64,000 nucleotides of DNA from Plotosus lineatus (GCA_024760905.1 JALRMN010000026.1:126001-190000); one strand, 5' to 3'; counted from the first letter of the stretch, positions 46,998 to 58,667 are shown. Made by a program: numbers and translations. The notes: generated by a model from the sequence alone, not told the origin.

Positions 46998-47474
46998 AAT
47001 TGCAAACAACATAACTACCTAACCAACTAAATTGTGAAAAATAAATTTTTGTTTGTTTGTTTGTTTCTGTAAGAAACATCCAATGTCTACCTCCAAAACG
47101 AAATATATATTTCTGATGTCTGCTCTACTTCGCCAGAGTCTGCACTAGTTGTAATAGTCAGGTTTTTTTGTTTGTTTGTTTGTTTGTTTGTTTTTTACTT
47201 TTATATCCACATTTTTGTTATGGTTACAAACATTTGCATTTTGATTATTTGTTAAATTTGAATATGCATTAAACAGCTTTAGCAAGTTCATTGAATATAT
47301 GTTGTTCATGGTATATTTATTATGATTGGTATGTATGTATGCATTATATGATACTGTATCCTGTATTGTGATATAACACAAGTCCACAAGTAGATCCATC
47401 CTTTTCTTTTATAAAAGCTGCAGTGGAGTCTATGGATGCTGCAGAAACAAAGAATACTACAATAACATGATAAT
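46998..47474 (-). other. Spacer; weak receptor-tail-like frame
   Basis: 47160-47195 is a (GTTT)n run. A minus-strand frame at 47340-47399 reads [15 protein letters not shown], loosely like a cytoplasmic tyrosine tail, but no exon borders or paralogue support it. Confidence 0.25.
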
Positions 47475-47477
47475 AAG

Positions 47478-47553
47478 ATGGATGGATGGATGGATGGATG
47501 GATGGATGGATGGATGGATGGATAGATGGATAGATAGATAGATAGATAGATAC
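47478..47553. repeat. (GGAT)n/(GATA)n microsatellite
   Basis: About 50 bp GGAT followed by GATA repeats. Confidence 0.95.
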
Positions 47554-47921
47554 TTTTGTCAGAAGAAAATATTTTTGCAACTAAGCCATGTCCATTTTCT
47601 GACCTTTTTGAGCAGCGTTTTCTGAGATGCCACTTTCAGATTGCGATATAAAAAAAAAGAGTGTTTATGTTCAAACAAGTGACTGCTTATTTAAAGAATT
47701 TGGACTTCCGAGATGTATATATTGTAAGTGAACACTACGCATCTGCAATGAATAGTTGGATAATGGAGGATATTTCAACTTGAAAATAAACAAACAAACA
47801 AAAAAATAGACATATTTTCAGTATACTATAGCAAAAATAATGACAGCTCCCACCAACATCAAACTCACTGTTTAAAATAGATTTTACGTTTCTTCTTAAT
47901 ATCAAAATCTCTGATGGTCAT
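47554..47921. other. Spacer, no feature seen
   Basis: AT-rich, no match. Confidence 0.4.
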
Positions 47922-48139
47922 CAGAGGCCGGCCATGTTTCTCACTGTGTATAGTGTGAGGCATGTAAAAGAACCATTGTTGACGTTCGTCAAGAGTAGTT
48001 GTATAGCCGTCATGTGTTTCTGCCCTGCAATGGTCTGGTGAGCTGTCGAAGATGTACTCTGTCCTAGCCAAGAGTTGGCTGAGATGAGCCGAGCCTCCCT
48101 GCGACACTAATTAGGATTACGCAGTTCAGAAAATGAGTA
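47922..48139 (+). mobile_element. SINE type A, 5'-truncated
   Basis: ggccggccatgtttctcact to aattaggattacgcagttca gaaaatgagtaa, lacking the tRNA-like head. Confidence 0.85.
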
Positions 48140-48317
48140 AGAATTTTAATATTATTGTATATGCCCAACATTCATGGCCTGAGTGGGCATAATAAAATGG
48201 CAACAAAAACACCAAGTTTCAGACACACAACTAAAACTCCATAAAATGCTTTATTTCATTCATATTAAACTCTTCTTGGATGATAACGTTTGTACAGTCT
48301 TAAGGTTTTTATATTCA

Positions 48318-50010
48318 TTCATTCATTCATTCATCTTCTTCCGCTTAGTCCAGGGTCGGGTCGCGGGGGCAGCAACCTTAGCAAAGAGGTCCAGACATCC
48401 CTCTCCCGAGCTACTTCCTCCAACTCTCCCGGGGGGACACCGAGGCGGTCCCAGACAAGCCGAGAGACATAGTCCCTCCAGCATGTTCTAGGTCGACCTC
48501 GGGGTCTCTTCCCGGTTGGACATGCCCGAAACACCACACCAGGGAGGCGTCCGGGGGGCATTCTGACCAGATGCCCAAGCCACCTCAACTGGCCCATCTC
48601 AATGCGGAGGAGCAGCGGATCTACTCCGAGCTCTCCCCGGATGGCGGAGCTTCTCACCCTATCTCTAAGGGAGAACCCCGCCACCCAGCGAAGAAAGCTC
48701 ATTTCAGCCGCTTGTATCCGTGATCTTGTTCTTTCGGTCATTACCCAAAGCTCGTGACCATAGGTGAGGGTTGGAACGTAGATTGACTGGTAAATTGAGA
48801 GCTTCGCCTTGTGGCTCAGCTCCTTTTTCACCACGACAGACCGGTACAGGCACCGCTTAACAGCAGAGGCTGCAGCGATCCGTCTGTCGATCTCGCGCTC
48901 CATCCTTCCCTCACTCGTAAACAAGACCCCAAGATACTTAAACTCCTCCACTTAGGGCAGGACCTCATTCCCGACCCGGAGGGTGCATTCCACCATTGTC
49001 CGACTGAGAACCATGGCCTCGGACTTGGAGGTACTGATCTTCATCCCGGCTGCTTCGCACTCAGCTGCGAATCGCTCCAATGAGAGCTGGAGGGCCCGAC
49101 TTGATGAAGCCAAAAGGACAACACCATCCGTAAAAAGCAGAGATGATATCCGATGGCCACCAAACCAGAACCCCTCATCGCCTCAACTGCGCCTAGAAAT
49201 TCTGTCCATAAAAATTATAAACAGAATCGGTGACAAAGGACAGCCTTGGCGGACTCCAACTCCCACTGGAAACGAATCCGACCTGCTGTTACCAATACGG
49301 ACCAAACTCTGGCTCCGGTGATACAGCGACCGAATAGCTCGTAGCAACGGTTCCGGAACGCCATATTCTCGGAGCACGCCCCACAAGATCTTTCGAGGGA
49401 CACGGTCGAAAGCCTTCTCCAAATCCACAAAGCACATGTGGACAGATTGGGCAAACTCCCATGCCCCCTCCAGAATCCTGTGGAGCGTATAGAGTTGGTC
49501 AAGAGTGCTGCGGCCAGGACGAAACCCACATTGTTCCTCCTGAATCCGAGGTTCGACTATCAGTCGGATCCTCCTCTCTAGTAACCCTGCATAGACTTTC
49601 CCAGGTAGGCTGAGGAGTGTAATTCCCTGATAATTGGAACACACCCTCCGGTCCCCCTTCTTAAAAATTGGGACCACCACCCCAGTTTGTCAATCCAGAG
49701 GTACAGCCCCCGATGACCACGCGATGTTGCAGAGACATGTCAACCAAGACAGTCCTACAACATCCAGAGCCCTGAGATATTCCGGGCGGATCTCGTCCAA
49801 CCCCGGAGCTCAACCACCGAGGAGCTTTTTGACAACCTCAGTGACCTCCACTCCAGTGATGGGCGGACCCTCACCCGAACCCCCAGGGTCTTCCTCTTCC
49901 ACGGAGGGCGTGTTGGTGGGATTGAGAAGGTCCTCAAAGTATTCCCTCCACCTCTCAACATCATCCCCAGTCAAGGTAAGCAGCTCCCCACCTCCACCGT
50001 AAACAGTGTT
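48318..50010 (-). pseudogene. L2-like LINE, 5'-truncated, best preserved copy
   Basis: Minus strand from about 50010 (GGTGGAGGTGGGGAGCTGC, then VERWREYFEDLLNPTNTPS) through RT to a 3' tail of ATGA repeats. RT: FKKGDRRVCSNYQGITLLSL, IQEEQCGFRPGRSTLDQLYT, HMCFVDLEKAFDRVPRKILW, RQGCPLSPILFIIFMDRISR. After a frameshift near 49183 the catalytic position reads FTDG for FADD. The C-terminal domain (206 codons open, 48331-48951) has EEFKYLGVLFTSEGRMEREI, YGHELWVMTERTRSRIQAAE, CPTGKRPRGRPRTCWRDYVS and ends LLPPRPDPGLSGRR. Less decayed than the 6.1, 10.4 and 24 kb copies, hence younger. Confidence 0.92.
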
Positions 50011-50216
50011 TACGTAAAATGTCAAATAAAACCTGGCAGCTGCAATCTTCATTTTACAAAATGCACTGATAATCTGATTACATTTGTTATGCATGATAAT
50101 TGAATAGTCACCTTTTTCATCCAGATAATGTAAGGCTGTAACATGTAAGCCATTATTCATCAATTGCAAAAATGTTTTTCGTAGTGTGAAGTGGCAGGGA
50201 TGAGGATTATTACCTC
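50011..50216 (-). other. Spacer with a weak open frame
   Basis: The minus-strand frame ALHYLDEKGDYSIIMHNK (50100-50150) follows TTACAG and might suggest a receptor tail exon, but its phase does not fit the transmembrane exon at 50847. Unassigned. Confidence 0.25.
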
Positions 50217-50666
50217 CAAGCTCGATGCCATGAGTTTAGCTGGAAAAGGGTAGCGTGCCCATTCCTGATTGAGAAAAGAGTTGTTGCCCCAAGTGGACAA
50301 ATTCAAGTATCTCATTCACAACTTAGGGGAAATGGAGCGGGAGATGAATGAACAAACTGATGCAGAGAGTGTAATGATGCAGACATGGCATTGGTCTCTC
50401 GTGGTACTGAAAGTGTTGAGCTGTAAGGCAAAGCTTTCAGTTTGCTGGTCCATCATGATTCAAGCTGCAGATAAGGTTATGAAGTGAGCATAGTGACCAA
50501 AATGAGATTACAGATACAAGTACCTAAAATGAGTTTCCCCCTTCATGATGACTCAGCTCAGATGAGCTCAGAGTAGAGCCGCTTGTCCTCCACACCAATA
50601 GGAGACAGCTGAGGGTGTTGATTATCTATGCGTTCTGGATACTGCCCTGGAGAGGCATTCTCATTT
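50217..50666 (+). pseudogene. L2-like LINE fragment, decayed
   Basis: Encodes ELLPQVDKFKYLIHN, EMEREMNEQTD and VLSCKAKLSVCWSI: the C-terminal domain seen at 48.9 kb, with stops and gaps. The last part (gctcagagtagagccgcttg) matches the same LINE and explains the antisense 'LYSEL' frame. Confidence 0.8.
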
Positions 50667-50742
50667 TCTGAATTGCATAATCCTGATGAGGGTTGCGAGG
50701 AGTTTTCATTGTTATTGTTGTTGTTATTATTGATATTGTTGT

Positions 50743-50756
50743 TAATAATAATAATA

Positions 50757-50789
<33 letters not shown>

Positions 50790-50827
50790 CTTCTTCTTCT
50801 TCTTATTATTATTATTATTATTATTAT
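50743..50827. repeat. (TAA)n(TGA)n(TTC)n(TTA)n microsatellite
   Basis: Four adjoining trinucleotide arrays next to the receptor transmembrane exon. A SINE tail scrap (minus) precedes at 50662-50706. Confidence 0.92.
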
Positions 50828-50846
50828 AAAAATACACATAATTTAC

Positions 50847-50989
50847 CTCTGTGTATTTCAGGTGCTGTACAATGGTAAAGAGTGAGTTTAGTATGACAGA
50901 CAGAAGAATCACAATCACTGCCCGTATCACCACATCCAACCAGAAGAACACAGCAGAACGTATTGAACCTTGAAGAAAAACAATATATA

Positions 50990-51047
<58 letters not shown>

Positions 51048-52143
51048 TTTTTAAATAAGAACAGGACTGATTACGGGAAAAACACATACCAGCTGCCCAA
51101 TCTTCAGAAGGTGATTTGATTCTCCCTGAAAAATGAAACTTTTTTTTTTTTTATCACCTCAGTCATCTCCATCTGAGTTTTAATTTATTAAAACTTTCTA
51201 CTATAAAAATTTACCTTTCACTTGTATAAAAGTCAAATTGCTGAAGATCATTTGATCACTGTCGCTGCAGTAATAGAGTCCAGTATCAGACACATTTACT
51301 GCAGTGATGGTGAGAGCGGAGTTCTTGTCCTGAACAGACATCACGATTCTCTCACTCTCAGTAAAGAAGTAACAGGGTACTGATGGAGCTGATGTCCTAT
51401 TTTTTTTACACCCAAGAAGAAGAGGAACTGAACCGTTTCTCTGTTTATACCAGAAGATGTAACCCGTAACTGTCAGATCATGATGGCACCAAATAGTGAC
51501 TTTATCTCCAACTTCTACCTCCAATGTTAAAGAACTGAGAGTCTCTGAGAGTAAACCTGCAACACAGAAATACACACCACTGTTTGAGATTTAGCTGTAA
51601 AGCCATCGGAATGTGGCAGTGAAGTCAAGAATACAACATTGATCATCTCATTACAGTGGCACCTGCCAAGAAGTAGTATGTATTATCTAAAAGCTTGCAA
51701 ATGCTCTCTGCGTCCAAAACATTCCCTTTGAGAACAGATAATTTCTGCCAGATACATTCCACTCCAAAGCAGGTTGCTACTGTAACGGAATAATCAATGT
51801 TATTATATCTACATGCATTGATTAAGAACTAATGTACATTCTGATTGTATGATCTATTCCTATTATGACAACTCACACACCATGAGTATTTTACACAAAT
51901 AAAGCAACAATATTAATGAACCTGCACTACTCGAAAACAAAATTTCTAAAATATTTTTAAAAAACAACAAAATTTAAAGTAAAATTATATCAGAGGTAAT
52001 TTGACATCTTCCTCAACAGGACTTTATTACTTATATTGCTTAGAAGCACAGAATTAGAAAAAAAAGGCTAATTGATCTCCTTTTAAATACTGTATTAATC
52101 CCTCAAGAGAAATTTTGGTTTCACATTTAACCTGCCCAAAATG

Positions 52144-52207
<64 letters not shown>

Positions 52208-54740
52208 TAAATAAATAAAATAAATAAATAGATAAATAAAAACAGTGCGTACACACACTGAACAGTGGGTGCCCAGAGAGCAGTTAGGTCATTTACTAAA
52301 AGGGCACTTCAGTCATGAATGTGAAGTAAGCTCACATCCTTTTCTTCCACACATTTTTCTTGCTAGTTCAGTAATCTACAGGTCCCAAGAAATTATTATT
52401 ATCCATTCATTCATTCTTTCATTCATTCATTTTCTCAACCACTTAATCCTAATTGGGATCACAAGGAGGCTGCTGCCCATCTTTGCCAACTCTGAGTGAG
52501 GGCAGTGTACACCCCGGACAGCTCACCTGGACATTGCAAGCTAGAAACATGCTGACGGCTCTGCGATGGCCTGGCGAGCTGTCCGGGTGTACCCAAGGTA
52601 CCTTCCACCATAGACAGCGAGACCCATGGCTGGCATTTGATAACCTAGTTAGCTGCAGTGGGAGGACCACAGTGACAACAACTGTGAAAAAAAACAAGGT
52701 ACAAAAGAAACTCTGTCATATGCAAGACTCGTGGTACAGCGAAAAGAAAGAAGAAATACAGGGAAAGCGGACAGTCATAACACCAAGTGTTTCTATGATG
52801 CCTTGCAGACTGTCCACTGTCTTCTCCCCTCCTCACTGCAGACGGGACATAGCTGCTGACTGAGAAGAAGCAGATTCTGGAAAGGTGCGCTGAACACTTC
52901 AACCAGGTCCGAAACCACCCTGCCATGATCAACAATTAGGCCATCACCGACCCGCTTCAAGTAGAGATAAAAAGAACCTCAGCAATTTCCCCACACACAG
53001 ATTTCGAGGATACAGAGGAGAGACTGAGATGGAGAGTAGCTGAAAGAAGATCTTGTTCTTCTCCTTTTGGCTTTCTTCAGGGGTCGCCACAAAGAATCAT
53101 CTGCCTCCATCTCACCCTATCCTTTGCATCTTCTTCTCTTACACCAACTACCTTCATGTCCTCCTTCACCACATCCATGAATCGTCTCTTTGGTCTTCCT
53201 GGTAGTTCAAACCTCAGCATCTGACTACCAATATATTCACTATAGCTCCTCTGTACATGTCCAAACCATCTCAATCTAGCCTCTCTGACTTTGTCTCCAA
53301 AACATCTTACATGTGCTGTCCCTCTGGTGTACTCATTCTTGATCCTATCCATCCTCGTTACTCCCAAAGAGAACCGCAACATTTTCATCTCTGCTACCTC
53401 CAGCTCAGCCTCCTGTATTTTACCCAGGGCCACTTCATTCTCTTCAATGCCCTCCTCACTTCACCCTTACTAATTTGTACTACTTCCCAGTCCTCGACGG
53501 TCACCTCTTCTCTTTTTTCTCTCTCATTTTCCTCATTCATCAGCTCTTCAAAGTATTCTTTCCATCTTCCCAGCACATTACTGTCATCAGTCAATACATT
53601 TCCCTCTCTGTCCTTAATCACTCTAACTTGCTGCACATCCTTCCAATCTCTATTTCTCTGCCGTGCCAACCTGTATAAATCATTTTGTTTCTTTACTTTC
53701 CAACCGAGCATACAAGTCATCATACGCCCTCTGTTTGGCCTTTGACCCCCGCTACCTTCGCCTTACGCTGTGTCTCTCTGTAGTCCTGTTTACTCTCTTC
53801 AGTTTCCTACCTCCACTTTTATAAGGCACCTTATGCTCCTGTCTCTTCTGGAAGAAAGTATTCACCACAGCCATTTCCATCCTTTTTGCAAAATCCACCA
53901 ATATCTGACTTCTGCGTTCCTGTCCTGGATACCAAACCTGCCCATCACTTCCTCGTCCCCTCTTTTTTCTTGCACCGACATGTCCATTGAAGTCTGTCCC
54001 AGTGACCACTTTTTCACCTCTGGGGTACTCTGCATCACTTCATCTTACTCACTCCATAATCTCTCCTTCTCTTCTCGCTCACATCCTGCCTGTGGGGCAT
54101 AAGCACTAACAACATTGAACATCACACCTTCAGTTTCTAACTTGAGACTCATCACTCTGTCTCACACTCTTTTCACTTCTAGAACATTCCTGACAAACTT
54201 CTCCTTCAAGATACCTCCTACTCCATTTCTCTTCCCATCCACACCATGATAAAACAGCTTAAACCCTGCTCCTAAGCTTCTAGCTGTGCTACCTTTCCAC
54301 CTGGTCTCCTGAACACACAGTATGTCCACCTTCCTCCTCTGCATCATGTCAGCCAGCTCTCTACCTTTTCCTTGCATAGTTCCAAAATTCAAAGTCCCTA
54401 CTTTCAGTCCAAGACTCATGCCTTTCCTCTTCTCTCTCTGCCTACGGACACGCTTCCCGCCTCTCCTTCTTTGACGTCTTCGACCAACAGTTGTCCAATT
54501 TCCACCAGCACCCTGTTGGTTAACAGCACTGATGGCGGTCGTTGTTAACCCGGGCCTCGACCGATCCGGTATGAATTTCTTTGTTGTGACTCACATGTTT
54601 TATTTGGCATTTGTTTTACGCCGGATGCCCTTCCTGATGCAACCCTCTGCATTTATCCGGGCTTGGGACCGGCGTGAGGGAGGAGACACTGGTTTGTGCC
54701 CTCCCCCATGGCTGCATTAAAGAATATAAAAATCTATATA

Positions 54741-54779
<39 letters not shown>

Positions 54780-55162
54780 GCATCCCTCACTTTCCATGGT
54801 TAGTTGGGACCGAGATCCCCACGCGACCATCGGAATCTGCGAAGTAGGATCAACCACGCCCAATGCCCTGACTGACAGATACGTACATGTATATGTGTAT
54901 ATAATATCAATATATACATATTCGATGCTATAAATGTTTATAACAACAACGTAAAAATGTAAATAAAATTTACATAAATAAAAGATTATCAATGCCTGTT
55001 GGGGTGACAACTCTGGAATCAGATGGTGGACACCTGCAGTAAGGGGAGGGGAGGGGTCCGGAAGAAGTCCAACTTAAATTAAATACTTGAAATGAATAAA
55101 ATGTATTTTTTTTATCATCCTGTGTTATTATTTGTACTTTGTAAGTTTTTAATAATAATTTT

Positions 55163-55226
<64 letters not shown>

Positions 55227-57780
55227 CACATATTATAAGCATTATTTGTCTCCCCCCCCCAGTGCATTTAACTGAGTTATTACAGGTCCTGTGTCTCACT
55301 CTCTGTGGTAAAGAGGTTTATATAAAAGAACCATTGCTGACTTTCATCAAGAGGAGGCTGCATAGCCATCAGTGTGTTTCTGCCCTGCGATGGCCTGGCC
55401 AGCTGTCCAGGGTGTACTCTGCCCTTGCCCATAGTTTGCTGAAATTTGTGCCAGCCTCCCTGTGACCCTAATTACTGTGAAAGACATCATGTCATGTTCT
55501 TGTTCCAAATATGCCACACACAGTGACCCACAGGATTAAATACCAATGATTTCACATGTTGTGAAGACCCTTGATAGACCTATCTTGGCTAGCTCTTACC
55601 GATGGTTTGATCACATCTGGAACCACTTCAATTTGTTTACCTCCGAGTTGAGGACAACATCATCTGCCTGTTTCAAATTAACCGTAGGTGTGATTGTAAA
55701 TGTTTTTTGTGTGTTGGCCCTGCAGTGGTGTGAGGAGCTTTTCAGGGGTACTCTGTGTTTTTCCAGTGTCAGTTAAGATGGGAGTTTTCCTCCCCGCATC
55801 AATAGTAAGATTAAGTGGCTTTGCAAATGAGTGAGTCAGTGAAAGTATTAAGTCCACTTTGCCTTCATAAAATAAATGTGAATAAACTTAGTGGATGATG
55901 CTTGAATTGTCATAGCTGATAAACGCTTTTCATCACAGACTTTTGAAATCGGCAGCATCACCGTCCCAGTTTAAATATGCATAAAGTAAAACATCAAATT
56001 TTGTTTTTATTTTATTTTATAGTGTTGCTCTGTAGTATACATTCCATCCAAAAACTGCCCTGCCTGATAATATTTTGTTGTATTGCCTTTACCCTAAAAA
56101 TAAATACAGAACATAACTGTCATGGCGTTGTTCCATATTTTTGAGGCTCAGCAAATACTAGTATGTGTCACTAAAATGAAATCAGCTGATGATTTGAATC
56201 TCCTGAATAACCAGATTATACATTAATTGTATTTTTCTACCGTGATAGTGTAACACCAGCTTAGTATAGCTGTGCTAGACTATATGCTAGGTTCTAGAGG
56301 AGTAGAATGATTTGTGGCGATTTAAAGTTGAACAGCCGGCAGATTTATTACAATTTACAATAGCACAAGAAACAGTGCAAACAATGTTGTAGAACGCTCT
56401 TTACAAAATAAAAATAAAAATAAAATAGGCTTAGAGTCTCTAAGGTTCGAACCCTTAAGGTTTGATTTGTGTGAATTCGGGAGGTCTTTTCCAGGATTGT
56501 GATCCGTTTGGGATAAAGGTGTTTTATTTGTTCTTATCTGGGATCCTGTGATTTGAAGTGGTTGGGTCTGTAGATCTACTTTCGCATCCAGAGCAGCTGG
56601 CCACACTGCTTCTGGATCCGCCAAGAGTTCTCACTGGGTTTAGCTCGCCATCCGTGTCCGAAACCAGCTTCAAGATCAGATCCAGGTCCACTAAAAAACC
56701 AGTCTGCACATACAGTACAGACACAATGAATAAAATATTTCTTAACAGTAGTTTCTAAATAAAATGAGATCTCAGAAAATGTTCAAAATCTTTTACATTG
56801 CTGTTTTAACACTGGTTTCACTTCCATGAAGTCAAAATGTATTGCTATGTAGCATAACAAACAACCACAATATTTATTTAACCCTTTTTTCAAGGCATAT
56901 GAAATTAAATTATTTCAAGTTTGTAACTTAATTGTTTTTAACAACTTATTTCTATGAAATAACACATAAATGAAATGACAAAAGTGCATGAAAGGCACTG
57001 AATGGAATGTAATACAAACAAAAGTGCTTCAACAAAAGCATTTCGAAAAATAAAATGTAAGGCTCATTTTGTGCACAGCACAATCTTTGTTGTGTACTCC
57101 GACTGGTTTTAGCTTTTTAAGACAAAAATAGTGCACACAGTTTTAAAAGTCACCATGTGTAAAGTTAGCATAGGTTTTTAAGCTAGCTTCATGTTGTAAT
57201 GACTCACCGGAGTTTCCAAGAAAACAAACACTCTCCACTCGGTTTGATTGAGAGAGAACAAAACACATACAAGGCTCTGAAAAGTACATAAACTTAGTTA
57301 AACTTGTTAAAAGTTCACTTAAACACATTTTGGATCGTTTGACTCACTTGTGTAGCTTGTCAAGTGCTCTCTGTGTCCTGCTCTGCAGCACGCTCTGCTG
57401 TGCTTAGCTAGGTGCATGCAGCATGTGCTTATGATGCGTTCAAGGGGACAAGGAAAACTATAGTGCTTTCAGGGAGCATTGGAAATTAGGGGTTTTTTTC
57501 CCCAATAAAATTAGTAACCATGTATTTATATGGGTTACAATAGCATGGATTTAAAATCGAGGCACAAATATTAAAACAGTAAGATGCTATTGCACAGTTT
57601 GTTCAGACATCCTTACCAAGGTGCCATTTCACAATAATTCTGCTTCAATTTTCTAAGTATTTAGTTACATATGTGACACAACCATACATTATATTCACAT
57701 ATAAACTCACAGTATAAGAATCGTAATTGACACTTACCTATTACCAAGAGAGTCACATGTACACCTTTAATAAGAATCAT
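50847..57780 (-). CDS. V-set immune receptor with arginine in the membrane helix (4-exon model)
   Basis: Exons: 57738-57780 (start, MILIKGVHVTLLVI), 51215-51556 (V domain), 51090-51125 (stalk) and 50847-50968 (transmembrane). Each border has AG/GT signals, and all three introns fit phase 1. Exon 1 plus the V-exon start forms one signal peptide (..TLLVIGLLSETLSS). V domain: VTIWCHH (first Cys), FWYKQ, a second Cys pair (LLGC..SVPCYFF) as in CD300/pIgR-like domains, ESERIVMSVQDK, DTGLYYC. Four N-glycosylation sites (NGS, NRT, NVS, NLT). No J segment. Membrane helix: VFFWLDVVIRAVIVILLSVI, with Asp and Arg inside. The last exon has a further donor (GTAAAT), but no tail exon was found. Intron 1 (6.2 kb) holds an RTE LINE and SINEs. 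Likely a cell-surface immune receptor. The exon 1 link is inferred; the V-stalk-TM part is firmer. Confidence 0.68.
50987..51052. repeat. (TA)n and poly-T in the receptor intron
   Basis: TA array, then a T run, between the stalk and transmembrane exons. Confidence 0.93.
51557..52140. other. Receptor intron 1, 5'-side of the V exon; unassigned
   Basis: The minus strand just above 51556 reads TTTCTGTGTTGCAG, the V-exon acceptor. The rest is unique-looking AT-rich sequence. Confidence 0.5.
52145..52205. repeat. (CA)n microsatellite
   Basis: CA array followed by (AAAT)n. Confidence 0.95.
52404..52690 (-). mobile_element. SINE type A, internally rearranged
   Basis: Minus-strand tail, body and head scraps, but 52553-52602 (acggctctgcgatggcctgg cgagctgtccggg) is in the plus orientation, so the copy contains an internal inversion or a template switch. 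Confidence 0.78.
52691..53045 (+). pseudogene. LINE fragment, third clade (RT linker)
   Basis: Encodes LCHMQDSWYSEKKEEIQ, then in shifted frames the segments 'FYDALQTVHC', 'LTEKKQILERCAEHFNQV' and 'ERRLRWRVAERR'-like. This is the linker between endonuclease and RT of the LINE type whose endonuclease lies at 35850-37720. Decayed. Confidence 0.7.
53053..54718 (-). pseudogene. RTE LINE, complete ends, RT core deleted
   Basis: Both RTE ends are present: 5' (CTGCATT at 54712-54718) and 3' (53053). The minus strand has MSLGLKVGTLNFGTMQGKGR and VDILCVQETRWKG (54300), TDFNGHVGARKK (53990), RVIKDREGNVLTDD (53600), then at about 53436 it jumps from the N-terminal RT linker (RRALKRMK) to the C-terminal domain (VALGKIQEAELEVAEMKM). 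About 1.1 kb is missing, including the whole RT active site. Further short deletions and frameshifts occur. Confidence 0.9.
54733..54776. repeat. (TA)n microsatellite
   Basis: TA array at the RTE 5' end. Confidence 0.9.
54777..55167. other. Pogo/Tigger-like terminus and spacer
   Basis: The + strand from 54779 reads CAGGCATCCCTCACTTTCCA TGGTTAG after TA, like a Tc1/mariner-pogo terminus. No opposite end found. The rest is AT-rich. Confidence 0.4.
55168..55224. repeat. (TA)n microsatellite
   Basis: TA array of about 57 bp. Confidence 0.93.
55257..55487 (+). mobile_element. SINE type A, head missing
   Basis: agtgcatttaactgagttat, aaaagaaccattgctgactt, cgatggcctggccagctgtc, gtgccagcctccctgtgacc; ends at 'taattactgtgaaag'. 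Confidence 0.85.
55488..56525. other. Receptor intron 1, unassigned
   Basis: A decayed SINE tail may occupy 55690-55820 (ttggccctgcagtggtgtga, agattaagtggctttgcaaa tgagtgagtc). The rest has no supported feature. Confidence 0.4.
56526..57250 (-). ncRNA. Possible two-exon non-coding transcript
   Basis: On the minus strand a strong donor CCG|GTGAGT sits at about 57206-57214, an acceptor TGTCTGTACTGTATGTGCAG ends at about 56705, and an AATAAA lies at 56526-56531. The putative second exon (ACTGGTTTTTTAGTGG..., GGCGGATCCAGAAGCAGTGT) has no long conserved frame. It could instead be part of a retroelement. Confidence 0.25.
57251..57737. other. Receptor intron 1, near exon 1; unassigned
   Basis: No feature beyond the exon 1 donor GTAAGTG at 57731-57737 on the minus strand. 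Confidence 0.4.
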
Positions 57781-58284
57781 TGTGTAATAGCTGAGAGACA
57801 AAGTGAAAATGATCATCTGATGAACTTCTGTGTTAAAGTTGTACAGCAGACTAAACAGGACAGTAAAATGGTAGATGGAAGGTAGTGGTCAAAACCACAG
57901 GTATAAATACGAGCTTGCTAACTTATTGCATACAAGTGCAGCTCTGTGGTTGGAAAAAAGGTTCAGAGCTGCAGTGGCCAGTTATTGCATATGGTTCAGC
58001 TGTGGTGTAAGAGATGCCATTATTTTATTCTCAAATCGAAACAGACATCTGGTATTCTCTACACAGATGCATATGTTTGCGATATTGTAATGGTATGCAG
58101 TTGATGAGTAATGCATGCTTTTATAGGATATAATGCTTGAAATGAATGATTATCACATGAACACATTCCTTTACCACTCATATTAATTACATGTAATAAA
58201 CAGATTTAGGATAAACAGTACTTGGTCATGCACAATACATACTTAAGAAATCAGACCCGGTTTTCCTTTGGATTCATGCATGGA

Positions 58285-58285
<1 letters not shown>
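57781..58285. other. Upstream region of the receptor; possible promoter
   Basis: Minus-strand upstream of the start codon reads CTCAGCTATTACACA. A TATA-like TATTTATA lies at about 57902-57909. No other element recognised to 58285. Confidence 0.35.
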
Positions 58286-58287
<2 letters not shown>

Positions 58288-58362
<75 letters not shown>

Positions 58363-58376
58363 TTGGCGCAGGTGTG

Positions 58377-58440
<64 letters not shown>
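58288..58440. repeat. Two (TG)n arrays
   Basis: TG at 58288-58361 and 58384-58440 separated by 'cttggcgcaggtgtgcg'. Confidence 0.95.
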
Positions 58441-58442
<2 letters not shown>

Positions 58443-58667
58443 TTTCCATGACATGGAATATATTATTGTAGGCCGACTAATGCTCACAAGACTTTCAGTC
58501 TGTGGTGCAAAGCTAATTATCTTCTCCTTTTATTGTCTAAGTGAAGAGTACAGTATGCAATTATCCTCAAGAAGTCTTTTACTGCACACTATTCAGAGCT
58601 TTGTGGGAAGCAAAGAAAGTACACTAATCAAATTTAGTTGTTAATGCCATTATAAACTGCCAGTGCA

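Noticed and set aside
47340..47399. Minus-strand [15 protein letters not shown] as a tyrosine-based tail
   Set aside because: No splice borders, no conserved spacing of a known motif, and it lies far from any V exon.
47478..47553. Regular short repeats as a possible CRISPR array
   Set aside because: Four-base tandem repeats without spacers, in a vertebrate genome. An ordinary microsatellite.
50100..50160. Minus-strand ALHYLDEKGDYS as a receptor cytoplasmic exon
   Set aside because: The only nearby acceptor gives the wrong phase for the transmembrane exon, and no donor or stop context supports it.
50558..50660. Minus-strand frame ending VEDKRLYSELI, which looks like an ITIM tail of the V-set receptor
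   Set aside because: The same 'IYSEL' frame appears antisense to the L2-like LINE at 6.38 kb and 48.63 kb (ggagcagcggatctactccgagct). Here it is antisense to the LINE fragment at 50217-50666, so it is not a receptor exon.
58243..58487. Long His-Thr and Cys-Val frames here and at 6.0, 12.8, 14.1, 16.3, 18.4, 31.8 and 60.4 kb
   Set aside because: They are translated CA/TG arrays, with no start context, domain or conservation.
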